Assembly: GCA_021647585.1 (NCBI GenBank)
Contig: JAKIUK010000039.1
Location: 1-37,725 of the forward strand
DNA: 37,725 nucleotides
From: Methylococcaceae bacterium
GTDB lineage: Bacteria; Pseudomonadota; Gammaproteobacteria; Methylococcales; Methylomonadaceae
Direction: 5' to 3'
Shown one piece after another: positions 23,762-33,346 of this stretch (the first letter of the stretch is position 1; every line of letters starts with the position of its first letter). The notes under the pieces are model-generated. The model searched no databases. It was not told the origin of the DNA and saw nothing but the letters and a program-made list of their open reading frames with translations. The position numbers and the translations under genes were made by a program.

Positions 23762-24100
23762 CTAGGAGGCTGTCCGAGAATAGAAACCGTAACGGGGGAA
23801 AGGAATCTTGGGACTTGGTTACTACTGAGTAAAAATATTTCTGCCGCTGGTCGAAATGACAGTTCATTAAAAAATATCTCATGGCTATATACAAACCACA
23901 GGTTATCTTTTGGAAGTGAGGCTTTAGCCTCACATAATTCAGGCGAGGCTAAAGCATCACTTCCACGCTGAAAATTATTTTGGTAATTATGAACCTATTT
24001 TCAACCACAGCCTGTGGTAAGTTCATAGCCATGAAAAATATTAAAACAGCTAAGAATAATTTATTCTAAAGTTTAACCTGTGATTTAGTAATAGCCATTT
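23762..24100 (+). repeat. dispersed repeat family 2, copy 3 (broken up)
   Basis: Starts CTAGGAGGCTGTCCGAGA, like 11852. It contains GCTGGTCGAAATGACAG (about 23854), matching strings in the 11.9-12.2 kb copy, and ends with a diverged block at 24068-24100 (AAAGTTTAACCTGTGATTTA, then GTAATAGCCAT). The intervening sequence differs and contains a REP-like hairpin, so this is probably a mosaic of old insertions. Confidence 0.5.
23912..23964. repeat. REP-like hairpin with 20-bp arms
   Basis: GGAAGTGAGGCTTTAGCCTC (23912-23931) is complementary to 23945-23964 at 19 of 20 positions, with a 13-nt loop. Each arm also contains its own GAGGCTTTAGCCTC palindrome. There is no T-run, so it is more like an extragenic palindrome than a terminator. 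Confidence 0.75.
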
Positions 24101-24140
24101 ACATTATTATTCAGAAAAAATGAAAGGAATCATAGCCTCT

Positions 24141-26306
24141 TTAGTCAAACACCTCATTAAAGGGGCACGGTTTGTGAATACCGTAACCTTGAGCATAATC
24201 CACTTTGATTTCTGTCAGTATCTGTAAAATAGTATCATCTTCAACAAACTCTGCAATCGTTGATAAGCCCATGACCTGGCCAATTTTATTAATTGCTTCA
24301 ACAAAAGCCTTATTGATATGATCAATTGCAATATCTTTTACAAAATAACCATCAATTTTAATAAAATCGATAGGTAATGACTTCAAATAAGCAAATGAAG
24401 AAAGCCCGCTACCAAAATCATCCAGTGCTATTTTGCAACCTTTTGATCGCAGTTTTAATAAAAAATCGGTTGCCTGTTTTAAATTGGAAATTGCGGCTGT
24501 TTCTGTCACTTCAAAGCAAAAATGCCTCGCAGAAAGGTCAGATTCATCTAGTAAATTACTGATTCGCTCAAATAAATCATCATTCGTCATAGATGCACCC
24601 GATAAGTTAATCGATAAAATCAGGTTATCTGTGTTTTTTTTATTTTGTTTAAGCTCTTGTAATTTTTTAAACACATTTTCCACCACCCAACGATCGATGC
24701 TTCCTACCAGATTAAATCGTTCTGCAGCCGGTAAAAAGGCTCCGGGAGGAATTATTTCACCATTGTCCCCAACCATACGTATTAAAACTTCATAATGCTC
24801 TGACGCAGCTTCCTTGTTTTGAACATTTTGTATGCGCTGTAAATACAACTCAAAACAATTTTTATCCAAAGCAGCCTGTAGACGTGATATCCATTTCATT
24901 TCCTGCTGATGGGCCGAAGAGGCTGAAGAATTAAGCTGATGAATATGTACTCGATTACGACCACTTTCTTTTGCCACGTAACATGCAGAATCTGCTGCAC
25001 TTAAGATTTCAGACGCTTTGGCCTCTTCCCCTGTTATTTCTGAGATTCCTATACTGACACCAATTTTAAAAGACTGCGTATGCCATGAAAAACGAAAATT
25101 TTCCACTGCCTGACGTAAATTATTAGCCACTGAAAGCGCATTCTCAGCATCACAACTTTCCAGCAAAACGCCAAATTCATCTCCACCCAGACGCGCTAAC
25201 AAATCAGATTTACGCAATTTCTTTGCTAATGAGTTTGTCACCTGTTTCAATAGTTCATCACCCGCATCATGACCACAAGTATCATTGACCACTTTAAACT
25301 GATCCAGGTCCAAATAGAGAAGATGATGATTTACTTTATCAAACTTTGCTTTTTCCAGTAACTGTTTCATTCGGGTTTCAAATTGCCGACGATTTGCCAA
25401 ACCCGTCAAAGGATCATGTAAAGCCTGCCAATTCAACTCTGCAGATAATGCTCGAGACTGGGTAACATCTCTGAATACTAAGACTGTACCTATCATCTGC
25501 CCCTCTTCATCAACAATGGGTGCCACAGAGTCAGTAATTGAAAATTGTGCCCCATTAGCACCTATTAAAACATGATCATATTCATTGGCAATGACCTCTT
25601 GAAATTCAAGACATTGCTTTACCGGACATGGAATAGATACTCCCGTATTTTCCTGGATTAATTTAAACACCTTGTTAACGTTTGTATTTTGTACATCCAC
25701 TATAAAAAAACCGGTTAACAATTCTGCCACTGGATTCATTGATAAAATATTTCCATATTCATCAGTGGTAATCACTGCATCAGCAATTGAGTCCAGAGTC
25801 ACTTGCGCCCGTTCTTTTTGCTGAGCTAACTTATGTGAAACAGCATGTGTTCTATTGGCCTGCTCTTTTAATTGTTGTTCACGACTCACTGCGGCACTTA
25901 CATCTGTAATTTGAATAAGACAAAAACGCTGCTTATTTTCCAGCAATACCGGCTTAACTATAATTTGCTGTTCTAAAAACTGGCCGTTATGGCTTTTCAA
26001 TGGAAAAGGTTTACGATTCAAAGTATGAGAAACAGTGGATGACATGCCATTTTGTAGAGCTGAATGCATTGCTCGCTCAATACTGCTTTGTTGCAATACC
26101 GGAAAAATATCAATCAATGTGCTGCCAATGATTGTTCTTACATCTATATCACTGTGCTTGCTAAACCAAGGATTCCAATTAACCACTCGACTATCAGAAT
26201 CAACGACAATAAGACCAATTTCACAATCCAGAAAAACACTGTGAAAAATAAATCCACAGTTTAGTTTTGTTTCCATACTGCAATTGCTATCACCAGACGT
26301 AGTCAT
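24141..26306 (-). CDS. PAS-PAS-GGDEF-EAL c-di-GMP signalling protein
   Basis: 721 residues, soluble. Two PAS-like domains (about 22-140 and 168-285; FGVFRDVTQ-type ending VLVFRDVTQSR) are followed by GGDEF (about 290-455) and EAL (about 470-721). GGDEF is intact (GGDEF at 374-378, I-site RKSD at 365-368). The EAL signature reads EVL (506-508); the other phosphodiesterase residues are present (N in LSINLSG, E in FEVTET, DDFG at 629-632, K in FIKID, E in IAEFVED). Both activities are therefore possible, with PAS domains deciding the balance. It starts 6 nt after the stop of the CheC-like gene, so it is the last gene of a three-gene signalling operon. Confidence 0.93.
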   Translation of the reverse strand: MTTSGDSNCSMETKLNCGFIFHSVFLDCEIGLIVVDSDSRVVNWNPWFSKHSDIDVRTIIGSTLIDIFPVLQQSSIERAMHSALQNGMSSTVSHTLNRKPFPLKSHNGQFLEQQIIVKPVLLENKQRFCLIQITDVSAAVSREQQLKEQANRTHAVSHKLAQQKERAQVTLDSIADAVITTDEYGNILSMNPVAELLTGFFIVDVQNTNVNKVFKLIQENTGVSIPCPVKQCLEFQEVIANEYDHVLIGANGAQFSITDSVAPIVDEEGQMIGTVLVFRDVTQSRALSAELNWQALHDPLTGLANRRQFETRMKQLLEKAKFDKVNHHLLYLDLDQFKVVNDTCGHDAGDELLKQVTNSLAKKLRKSDLLARLGGDEFGVLLESCDAENALSVANNLRQAVENFRFSWHTQSFKIGVSIGISEITGEEAKASEILSAADSACYVAKESGRNRVHIHQLNSSASSAHQQEMKWISRLQAALDKNCFELYLQRIQNVQNKEAASEHYEVLIRMVGDNGEIIPPGAFLPAAERFNLVGSIDRWVVENVFKKLQELKQNKKNTDNLILSINLSGASMTNDDLFERISNLLDESDLSARHFCFEVTETAAISNLKQATDFLLKLRSKGCKIALDDFGSGLSSFAYLKSLPIDFIKIDGYFVKDIAIDHINKAFVEAINKIGQVMGLSTIAEFVEDDTILQILTEIKVDYAQGYGIHKPCPFNEVFD

Positions 26307-26312
26307 TTCGAG

Positions 26313-26939
26313 CTATATGCCTAAAAAGTTTTCAATACAAGCTTTAAACTGAGCCACAGAATCAACATCCATCAAGAATGTGACATAACCCTGAATATTC
26401 TTGGTATCAACTGCAAAATCCATGTTTAACAACAAAACAATCGCTTGTGTATGTTCAAGAGCACCTTCGGCAGAAAAAACCTGTTTGAGAGAGCCTTGAA
26501 CGAACTCAGGAATATCTCCGTGCATCTGTTGACCAAACATATCAGCCATACTGCATAAACAGGCATTTAAAATAACATTGCCTATTTCCGTCATGGCTTC
26601 CTGCTCCATACCCGTTAAATCTTCCAAAGCCAAATTATCCTGTTGCAAAACAGCCCTGACAAGTTGAAGACTTTGCTGTTCTGGAAACAAAAGCATGGCA
26701 TCGCCACCAAATGCACCGTGAAAGTTTTGATGCACACCACTCACATCCGTTTTTGCTTTAGCAGCAATTATTTCAGTTGCATGCAATCGACTGACAAATT
26801 CAACCCCTGGCACACTTAATTTAACTTCTTCATTAATCATTTCGCTCAATGCTGCCGCAGCACTACCCATACCAACGTTTAAAACTTCAGCGACTGCATC
26901 TACAAAAAATGCATCTAGAACTTCAACTTTATCCGACAT
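26313..26939 (-). CDS. CheC-like CheY-phosphate phosphatase
   Basis: 208 residues, CheC/CheX/FliY family. Both copies of the phosphatase motif (D/S-x3-E-x2-N) are visible: VDAVAEVLNVGMGSAAAALSE (about 13-33) and QEAMTEIGNVILNACLCSM (about 112-130). Such proteins remove phosphate from CheY-type receivers. The start overlaps the upstream response-regulator gene by 11 bp and the PAS-GGDEF-EAL gene follows 6 nt later. Its most likely substrate is therefore the receiver encoded just before it. No other chemotaxis gene (cheA, cheW, receptors) is nearby, so a role outside classical chemotaxis is plausible. Confidence 0.88.
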   Translation of the reverse strand: MSDKVEVLDAFFVDAVAEVLNVGMGSAAAALSEMINEEVKLSVPGVEFVSRLHATEIIAAKAKTDVSGVHQNFHGAFGGDAMLLFPEQQSLQLVRAVLQQDNLALEDLTGMEQEAMTEIGNVILNACLCSMADMFGQQMHGDIPEFVQGSLKQVFSAEGALEHTQAIVLLLNMDFAVDTKNIQGYVTFLMDVDSVAQFKACIENFLGI

Positions 26940-27273
26940 ATTGTAAAACTTTTCCTTCAGTAATGGGTTTTGGAATAAAGTCTATCTTCAATTCTATGGC
27001 CAGGTTTTTAATAGCCTCTTGAACATTTGCAGTTAAAAAGGCAATTCTGGCATCAGGAAATTGAGGTCTTAATATTTTTGCCGCTACTCCGCCATCCATA
27101 TTAGGCATATTATAATCCAGCAAAATAATATCCAGCTCAATACCTTCTGCTATGTTTACAGCCTCTTGCCCATCGCCCGCCTCTGTTATCTCCCAGTCTG
27201 GATGGGCAGTACTTATAATTTTCTTTAACATCATTCTAGACATTTTGCTGTCATCAACAATTAAACATTTCAT
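26929..27273 (-). CDS. single-domain CheY-like response regulator
   Basis: 114 residues, a lone receiver. Acidic pocket D7 and D8 (LIVDDSKMSRMML), phospho-acceptor D53 (LLDYNMPNMDGG), switch threonine in AFLTAN (about 80) and lysine in FIPKPI (about 102) are all present, so it should be phosphorylated normally. It is the first gene of the operon, with AAAGGA eight bases before the ATG, and overlaps the CheC-like gene by 11 bp. The receiver and its probable phosphatase would be made together, with the c-di-GMP enzyme as the probable output. Confidence 0.93.
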   Translation of the reverse strand: MKCLIVDDSKMSRMMLKKIISTAHPDWEITEAGDGQEAVNIAEGIELDIILLDYNMPNMDGGVAAKILRPQFPDARIAFLTANVQEAIKNLAIELKIDFIPKPITEGKVLQYVG

Positions 27274-27330
27274 TTAATACATCCTTTGATCATTATTCTA
27301 TCGAGCTTACATCAAAAATAGCAGAAATCA

Positions 27331-29592
27331 TCAGTTATTCCAGTATCTCGATTTTTTTGAACGTATAGTACTCACTTTGAATGCGTCTGTTTTCAAATCA
27401 ACAACAATCGCTCCTTGATCCGCAACATTCAGCCAGGAAATATTATTTGTTTTATATCGTTCTAACACTAATTCGTGTGGAAATGAAAAACGATTTTTAT
27501 AGCCGGCGGGAATTAAGATAATACTCGGATTCACCTGATTTAAAAACAACAAACTTGAAGAGGTATTGCTTCCATGATGAGGGGCTATCAAAATGCTACT
27601 TGCTATTTTTTGCGCCATATTTTTAATAAGCCAGTCCTCCACTGGCTGTTCTATATCACCCGTCAACAAAATAGACCCCTGTTTTGTTGTTACTTTTAAA
27701 ACGCAGGAATTATTGTTCTCACCAACAACACCCCACTTATCCTCTGGTGAAAGTATATCAAAACGTACCTGGTCCCAGATCCAGGTTTGCCCAGTTTTAC
27801 ACTGAACCGGTGCAAATTTGTCTAACATCTCAGGTACACTGGTGAGTATATTATTCACCTGTTGTTGTGTAATTATGGATTCAGCACCCCCAATATGATC
27901 ATTATCAGCATGACTGATCAATAACGTATCAACTGTGGTAATTGCTTTGCTTTTGAGAAAAGGAATTACTACAGCATCGCCCATATCATAGTGTTGAGAA
28001 TATTTTGCTCCTGTATCAAACACCAGAACATGAGTTGCCGTTTCTATGACTGCTGACAACCCTTGCCCTACATCTAATAGAGTCAAAGTAACTTCACCTG
28101 CTTTTGGTTTTACAACTTCTACAAACACTAAAGGTAAAAATAGCACCAACCCTAACCAACGTGCTGGGATTCCTTTTGGTGATAACAAAACAAATACCCC
28201 AGCCAAAGCTAATGGGATTGCATAAAAAGGGGGAGAGATCATAGTGATGGCAGCAAATGGCAAATCAGCCATTTCAGATAAAACTAACATTAATCCTTGT
28301 AATATCATATTCACCATAGCGAATAAATAAGCGGCCAGTGCTGATGAAAAAAACATGACCAACACGGCAAGTAGACATAAAGGTACAACTAACAGACTAA
28401 TCACTGGAACCGTCAGTAAATTAGCTATCGGCGAAATAATAGATACCTGCTGAAAATAGAATAATAATAAAGGAGCTAAACCAATTGCTGTTACCCAATG
28501 AATCTTGATTACACCACTCCAGTATCCTGTTTGACCCAATCTTCCCACCAGACTATAAAGAATGATTACAACCGCAAAAAATGAAAGCCAAAAACCCGCA
28601 GATAAAACGGCTAAGGGATCAAATAGCAAAACTGCCAGCAAGGTTAGTGTCAAAGTATGCCTTGGTGTACAGTTGCGTTGCCAGACTATAGCAATCATTG
28701 CAACTGACAGCATCACCAATGCACGTTGTGTAGGGAGAGAAAAACCAGCCATTGCAGAATAAAAAATCGCTATAATTATTGCAAAAATGGCTGCTAATAT
28801 TTGTGGAGATACAAATGCCAGCCTGATTCCTATATTTAGGGTCAGGAAATAAGCCAAGCCCGCTAACAAACCAATATGTAGCCCCGAAATTGCCAGCAAA
28901 TGTACGGTACCTGTTTTCCTGAATATTTCCCATTGTTTTTGGCTAATATCATGCTTGTCACCGATGGTTAATGCTTTTATTATGCCTAAACTATCTGTAT
29001 TTCCTACAAGTTCCATCAGTCTATTTGCTATTTTCTGACGTAAGCTATCAAAACCTCTCCACTCTGATTCAGTTATTTTGAGTCGAGGTAGTGGCTTGCT
29101 CCGAACATAACCCGTAGCTCCAATATTTTGCATAAACAACCAACGTTCATAATCAAAACCGCCTGGATTCAATAATCCATAAGGCTTTTTTAATTTCACC
29201 GTAAATTGCCAATATTGACCTGCTTGAATTTGTTGTTTAGGAAAATACCAGCTTAAGCGAATTTTTTTAGGGAAATTTACTTGGGGTTTTGATACGGCAA
29301 AATCAAACCTTACCCTACGCTCATTAATTTGAGGTAATCCAATAACCGTGCCTTCAATTTCAATGTATTGACTTTGCAGAGTCTCTGGCAATCTATCGGC
29401 TAGTCGAATGCTTGCAAAACAAACAGCCCATAATAGACCCATAACAAAAAACATCAGTCGCCAATGTCGAAAAAAAGCAAAACTTGGCACTAAAAGAAAT
29501 AGCAATACCATCCAGTATCTATCAGGTAATAATGGTAATTGCTGAACAACAATAATGCCCGACACAAATGAAAGTACAGAATAAAACATCAT
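27331..29592 (-). CDS. comEC: DNA internalization protein ComEC/Rec2
   Basis: 753 residues with the full ComEC architecture. N-terminal membrane helices and a DUF4131 soluble segment (about 1-180) are followed by the polytopic competence domain (about 200-470; TVHLLAISGLHIGLLAGLAY, FSLPTQRALVML). The C-terminal metallo-beta-lactamase-like domain (about 500-745) contains the metal motif SHADNDHIGG and a later IAPHHGSNTS. It forms the inner-membrane channel for single-stranded DNA during natural transformation; the nuclease-like domain probably degrades the other strand. No frameshift is seen, so the gene is probably functional. It is transcribed towards the signalling operon. Confidence 0.95.
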   Translation of the reverse strand: MMFYSVLSFVSGIIVVQQLPLLPDRYWMVLLFLLVPSFAFFRHWRLMFFVMGLLWAVCFASIRLADRLPETLQSQYIEIEGTVIGLPQINERRVRFDFAVSKPQVNFPKKIRLSWYFPKQQIQAGQYWQFTVKLKKPYGLLNPGGFDYERWLFMQNIGATGYVRSKPLPRLKITESEWRGFDSLRQKIANRLMELVGNTDSLGIIKALTIGDKHDISQKQWEIFRKTGTVHLLAISGLHIGLLAGLAYFLTLNIGIRLAFVSPQILAAIFAIIIAIFYSAMAGFSLPTQRALVMLSVAMIAIVWQRNCTPRHTLTLTLLAVLLFDPLAVLSAGFWLSFFAVVIILYSLVGRLGQTGYWSGVIKIHWVTAIGLAPLLLFYFQQVSIISPIANLLTVPVISLLVVPLCLLAVLVMFFSSALAAYLFAMVNMILQGLMLVLSEMADLPFAAITMISPPFYAIPLALAGVFVLLSPKGIPARWLGLVLFLPLVFVEVVKPKAGEVTLTLLDVGQGLSAVIETATHVLVFDTGAKYSQHYDMGDAVVIPFLKSKAITTVDTLLISHADNDHIGGAESIITQQQVNNILTSVPEMLDKFAPVQCKTGQTWIWDQVRFDILSPEDKWGVVGENNNSCVLKVTTKQGSILLTGDIEQPVEDWLIKNMAQKIASSILIAPHHGSNTSSSLLFLNQVNPSIILIPAGYKNRFSFPHELVLERYKTNNISWLNVADQGAIVVDLKTDAFKVSTIRSKKSRYWNN

Positions 29593-29664
29593 CTATAGAT
29601 CATCAGCTCGAAATAGATTAGGTTAATCATTCTTAAATTTAGAAAATCTCAATTCTTACGTCTA

Positions 29665-30288
29665 TTATTTCGGTTCAGGCTCTCCTTCTTTTGTTTTCAC
29701 ATAACTATCAATGAAATCCTGCAAACCTTGCTGTACTAACTCGTAAGTTATATCAATATTGTTAGCTATATCACCTTTCAGAACTTCAAGTCCGTCTAAG
29801 ATATTTTTGGCATCTTCAAAACCAGTATCTATCCCTCCTCTAATAATTTCTGCAAATGTCATTGCAGCCTGTTCATCAGACATTTTCGGGTTCTGTGCAT
29901 GGTACTGAGAGAAGAAGCCTGTACTCATTGAAACAATTCTGTCTGCTGTTGCCTCAGGGCTTACATCCAGTCCTGAATCATAGGCATTCTGTATCGTATT
30001 TTCACCCAGTTTATCTTGTAAAACTTCATCAATACCATCAATTGCAGCTTTATACAACAACACCATTGGTTCATTTCCAGCGCTGACACTCACTTCCAGA
30101 CTGGACTTAAGAATTGCCTGATTCAACTGCTGTTTCCTGGTTTCAAAAGAGGATTCATTTTTTATATTCTCATTGTTTACAGGTGTTTCAGTATCAGTGT
30201 TCTGGATGACAGATCCACTTTCACCTTTATTCTGCATACCTTTCAATCCTTTACCGGCATGACCCGATGTATTTGTTACAATTTCCAT
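29665..30288 (-). CDS. DUF5610-like protein
   Basis: 207 residues. A low-complexity, polar N-terminus (about 1-45) is followed by a helical region that I recognise as DUF5610-like: ATADRIVSMSTGFFSQYHAQNP (about 113-134), FAEIIRGGIDTGFEDAKNILDGL (about 145-167), and NNIDITYELVQQGLQDF (about 176-192). There is no signal peptide or membrane segment. The function of the family is unknown. It is 72 nt upstream of comEC on the same strand, which may or may not mean co-transcription. Confidence 0.8.
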   Translation of the reverse strand: MEIVTNTSGHAGKGLKGMQNKGESGSVIQNTDTETPVNNENIKNESSFETRKQQLNQAILKSSLEVSVSAGNEPMVLLYKAAIDGIDEVLQDKLGENTIQNAYDSGLDVSPEATADRIVSMSTGFFSQYHAQNPKMSDEQAAMTFAEIIRGGIDTGFEDAKNILDGLEVLKGDIANNIDITYELVQQGLQDFIDSYVKTKEGEPEPK

Positions 30289-30438
30289 AACAATCCCCTC
30301 TTAAAAAGCATAGCCAATGACTAGTATAGCGACTGATTCTACTAAAGCTTAAGAAAAAGTCCTATTTATAATATACACAAGAGACCGCATAAACCTGATA
30401 AACTTAGGCCCATTCAATACAACTCTAGACACAGTATC

Positions 30439-30948
30439 ATGCCAAAAAAGTTTTTTAAAAAATATATGCCTGATCCTGAAAAACTTAAGCAGCAAAAAAG
30501 CCTTCAGTTTCTTGGTGATAGACTACATGAACCCAATTTATGGCATTTAAACCGCCGTTCTGTATCGCTGGCTTTTGCAGTGGGCTTATTTGCAGCATGG
30601 ATACCTACTCCTGGGCAAATGGCTATTGCCGCAGTTGCAGCATTTTATGTTAGAGCCAACTTGCCCATTTCAGTTGCATTGGTTTGGATCACCAACCCTT
30701 TAACCATGCCGCCCATGTTTTACTTTGCTTATGTTGTTGGTTTATGGTCTCTAGGCCAAGATACGCCCGGTGCTGATTTTGAATTTAATTTAGAAAGCGT
30801 ACTAGCCAGCTTAGGTGATATTGGAGGTCCCTTTTTATTCGGCTGCCTGATATTAGGAATCATTTCTTCTGTAATCGGATATTTTAGTATCCGTTTATTT
30901 TGGAAATATTATGTGAGTAAGCAGTGGCACGCTAGAAAAAATAATTAA
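30439..30948 (+). CDS. DUF2062 membrane protein
   Basis: 169 residues with the DUF2062 pattern: a basic N-terminus (MPKKFFKKYMPDPEKLKQ), SVSLAFAVGLFAAWIPTPGQMAIAAVAA (about 42-70), then ITNPLTMPPMFYFAYVVGLWSLG (about 86-108). A final hydrophobic segment lies at about 130-158. It is an inner-membrane protein of unknown function. In many gammaproteobacteria a DUF2062 gene lies between comEC and the lol genes, as here. It is divergent from the DUF5610-like gene and convergent with lolD. Confidence 0.88.
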   Translation: MPKKFFKKYMPDPEKLKQQKSLQFLGDRLHEPNLWHLNRRSVSLAFAVGLFAAWIPTPGQMAIAAVAAFYVRANLPISVALVWITNPLTMPPMFYFAYVVGLWSLGQDTPGADFEFNLESVLASLGDIGGPFLFGCLILGIISSVIGYFSIRLFWKYYVSKQWHARKNN

Positions 30949-30996
30949 ATCATGCATACTTCCGGTTAAGCATATAAGCTGGACCGGGACAAAACT

Positions 30997-31680
30997 TTAG
31001 CTTGATACAATCAATCCATCTTCCATATGCAACACCCTGTCCATTCTTTGCGCTAACTCTGGGTCATGAGTAACTACCAAAAAACTTACCTGGAATTCCT
31101 GGTTTAACTCCAGCATTAGCTGATAGATTTGTTCTGCAGTTTTGCTGTCCAAATTACCCGTCGGCTCATCAGCCAAGATACACTTAGGTTGATTAATTAA
31201 TGCACGGGCTACAGCAGCCCGCTGCCTTTCTCCACCTGACAGCTCACCAGGCTTATGCTCTACTCTATGTTCCAGCCCTACCCTATCCAACAACTCCAAC
31301 GCTTTAACACGCGCCTGTTTCACTGATTCTCCAGCGATTAACACAGGCATTGCAACATTTTCTAAAATACTGAACTCACCGAGCAAATGATGGAACTGAT
31401 AAATAAAACCTAAAGAACGGTTTCTTAATTTACTTAGTCTGAGTGCACTGATAGTATTCAGGTTCTCACCATCTAATATTACTTGTCCATCCGTCGCTTT
31501 TTCCAGGCCGCCTAACAAATGTAATAAGGTACTTTTTCCTGATCCAGATGCGCCCATAATTGCAACACGCTCACCGGCATTAATGGATAAATCAATCCCT
31601 TTCAATACTTCAACATCTAAATCCCCTTGTTGATAACGTTTTGTCAAATGTTGGCATTGTAAAATTACTGTATCATTCAT
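30997..31680 (-). CDS. lolD: lipoprotein-releasing ABC transporter ATPase LolD
   Basis: 227 residues. Walker A GASGSGKS (about 39-46), signature LSGGERQR (about 144), Walker B CILADEPTGNLD (about 164). It is the energy subunit that lets LolC/E extract outer-membrane lipoproteins from the inner membrane and pass them to LolA. The ATG overlaps the permease stop by 8 bp (ATGAATGA, 31673-31680), so translation is coupled. The outer-membrane lipoprotein BamE encoded at 33688 would be a client of this system. Confidence 0.95.
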   Translation of the reverse strand: MNDTVILQCQHLTKRYQQGDLDVEVLKGIDLSINAGERVAIMGASGSGKSTLLHLLGGLEKATDGQVILDGENLNTISALRLSKLRNRSLGFIYQFHHLLGEFSILENVAMPVLIAGESVKQARVKALELLDRVGLEHRVEHKPGELSGGERQRAAVARALINQPKCILADEPTGNLDSKTAEQIYQLMLELNQEFQVSFLVVTHDPELAQRMDRVLHMEDGLIVSS

Positions 31681-32920
31681 ACCGCAATACCTCTGCCGGA
31701 TTTACTCTGGAAGCCTGCCAGGCAGGATATAGGGTTGCCAGCAAAGATAAAATAAAAGCAATTCCAGCGATAAAATAGACATCCATCCACTCCAACTTAG
31801 AGGGTACATCACTGATGTAATAAACATCGGCAGCCATAAACTGTACCCCAAAAAAACTTTCAATGGCTGGAATAATGGTTTCAACATTTAAAGCCAGAAG
31901 TACCCCTCCTAATGTACCTAATGCCGTTCCTACAACACCGATAATGCTACCTAGTACTATAAAAATCCCCATTACAGACATATTAGTCAAACCCTGGGTT
32001 TTTAAAATAGCAATGTCTCCACGTTTATCAGTCACCACCATCACCAGGGTTGAAACAATATTAAATGCAGCCACGGCAACAATTAACAACAAAATAATAA
32101 ACATGACCCGTTTTTCGGTTTTGATCGCTTTAAAGAAATTGCTATGTGCTTTGGTCCAGTCACTGACACTGTATTGGTTATATAGTTTATTGGCCAATGC
32201 TCTTGTTATTTTAGGCGCATCAAATAAGTCGTCCAGCTTTAACCTTAATCCACTGACAGCATCACCCAGGCGAAATAATTTAGCCGCATCGTCTATATGA
32301 ACAATAGCCATATTACGATCATACTCATACATGCCTACCTGAAAAAAACCAACAACGGTAAAACGTTTTAATCGAGGTAAAATGCCGGCTGGCGTTGAAT
32401 TGATTTGAGGACTGATAACAGTCACCTTGTCCCCAACCATTACACCTAAATAGTTAGCCAGCTCTGCGCCTAAAACAATGCCAAATTTGCCTGCAACCAG
32501 ATCAGATAACTTACCCGCCTTCATATTATTGGCTACTTCTGAAACTTTGGGCTCATACTCGGGATCTACACCACGCAATAAAGCGCCGCTCACCCGTCTG
32601 TCAGCATTAACCATTACTTGTCCGCGAACAAATGGAGCTGAACCTTCAACATGTGGCATCCCAGAAATTTTCTGTTCCAATTGCTGCCAGCCCTTTAATT
32701 GTCCATTCCTACCCGTAATTGTGGTATGTGATGTCATACCCAGAATACGTTCCCGTAATTCAGCTTCAAATCCATTCATCACTGAAAGAACAACTATCAA
32801 AGCAGTGACTCCCAGTGCTATACCCAAAATAGAAGTCAGGGTAATAAAAGAAATAAACTGAGTACGTTTTTTTGCACGCGTATACCGCATGCCGATATAA
32901 ATCGTTAATGGTTTAAACAT
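31673..32920 (-). CDS. lolC: lipoprotein-releasing permease (LolC/LolE family)
   Basis: 415 residues with the FtsX/LolCE topology: one N-terminal helix (FISFITLTSILGIALGVTALIVVLSVMNGFE, about 22-52), a large periplasmic domain to about 265, and three C-terminal helices (MFIILLLIVAVAAFNIVSTL; MGIFIVLGSIIGVVGTALG; FIAGIAFILSLLATLYPAW). It ends ASRVNPAEVLRYE, typical of the family. Only one permease gene is present beside lolD, as in bacteria that use a single LolF-like permease, although a second copy elsewhere cannot be excluded. fur ends 9 nt upstream of its ATG, so fur-lolC-lolD may be partly co-transcribed. Confidence 0.93.
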   Translation of the reverse strand: MFKPLTIYIGMRYTRAKKRTQFISFITLTSILGIALGVTALIVVLSVMNGFEAELRERILGMTSHTTITGRNGQLKGWQQLEQKISGMPHVEGSAPFVRGQVMVNADRRVSGALLRGVDPEYEPKVSEVANNMKAGKLSDLVAGKFGIVLGAELANYLGVMVGDKVTVISPQINSTPAGILPRLKRFTVVGFFQVGMYEYDRNMAIVHIDDAAKLFRLGDAVSGLRLKLDDLFDAPKITRALANKLYNQYSVSDWTKAHSNFFKAIKTEKRVMFIILLLIVAVAAFNIVSTLVMVVTDKRGDIAILKTQGLTNMSVMGIFIVLGSIIGVVGTALGTLGGVLLALNVETIIPAIESFFGVQFMAADVYYISDVPSKLEWMDVYFIAGIAFILSLLATLYPAWQASRVNPAEVLRYE

Positions 32921-32929
32921 AGCTTGTAA

Positions 32930-33346
32930 TCAATTCTGTTTACAGTGAGAACAAATACCATACAGATACAGGCTATGGTCAGTTAGTTCATAACCCAGTT
33001 TTTCAGCAATGTCTTCTTGATGTTTCTCTATAACACTATCAGTAAACTCATCAACCTTGCCACATTTCATACAAACAATATGATCATGATGACTGCCTTT
33101 ATTCAGTTCAAAAACTGAATTACTACCTTCAAAATGATGCCGTGTGACTAACCCCGCAGCTTCAAACTGTGTTAACACACGATACACCGTAGCTAATCCA
33201 ATTTCTTCATCTTCACTCAACAAAATTTTATAGACTTTCTCAGCAGATAAATGTCGATCATCAGTCTGCCTTTCCAGAATTTCCAAAATTTTTACGCGAG
33301 GCAAAGTCACCTTCAGGCCAACATTTCTTAAATCACTACTTTCCAA
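32930..33346 (-). CDS. fur: ferric uptake regulator Fur
   Basis: 138 residues. The winged-helix DNA-binding domain (about 1-83) contains LSAEKVYKILLSEDEEIGLATVYRVLTQFEAAGLV. The metal-binding and dimerisation domain has HHDHIVCMKCGKVDEF (about 90-105) and ends CSHC; both cysteine pairs of the structural zinc site are present. It represses iron-uptake genes when Fe(II) is plentiful. The start is TTG at 33346 with GGAG eight bases upstream; a nearby ATG is out of frame. It is divergent from bamE, the classical gammaproteobacterial arrangement. A 12-bp palindrome TCATTATAATGA lies 29 bp before the start and could be involved in autoregulation. Confidence 0.96.
   Translation of the reverse strand: MESSDLRNVGLKVTLPRVKILEILERQTDDRHLSAEKVYKILLSEDEEIGLATVYRVLTQFEAAGLVTRHHFEGSNSVFELNKGSHHDHIVCMKCGKVDEFTDSVIEKHQEDIAEKLGYELTDHSLYLYGICSHCKQN

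Larger units (their letters stand above)
23674..24140. other. repeat-filled intergenic region upstream of the suf operon
   Basis: 467 bp between the suf regulator and the end of the PAS-GGDEF-EAL gene. The right-hand genes read away from it, so it holds the suf promoter region at its left and the tail of the signalling operon at its right. Most of it is repeats: family 2 strings at 23762 and 24068, and a 20-bp-arm hairpin at 23912-23964. No gene is visible. Confidence 0.55.
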
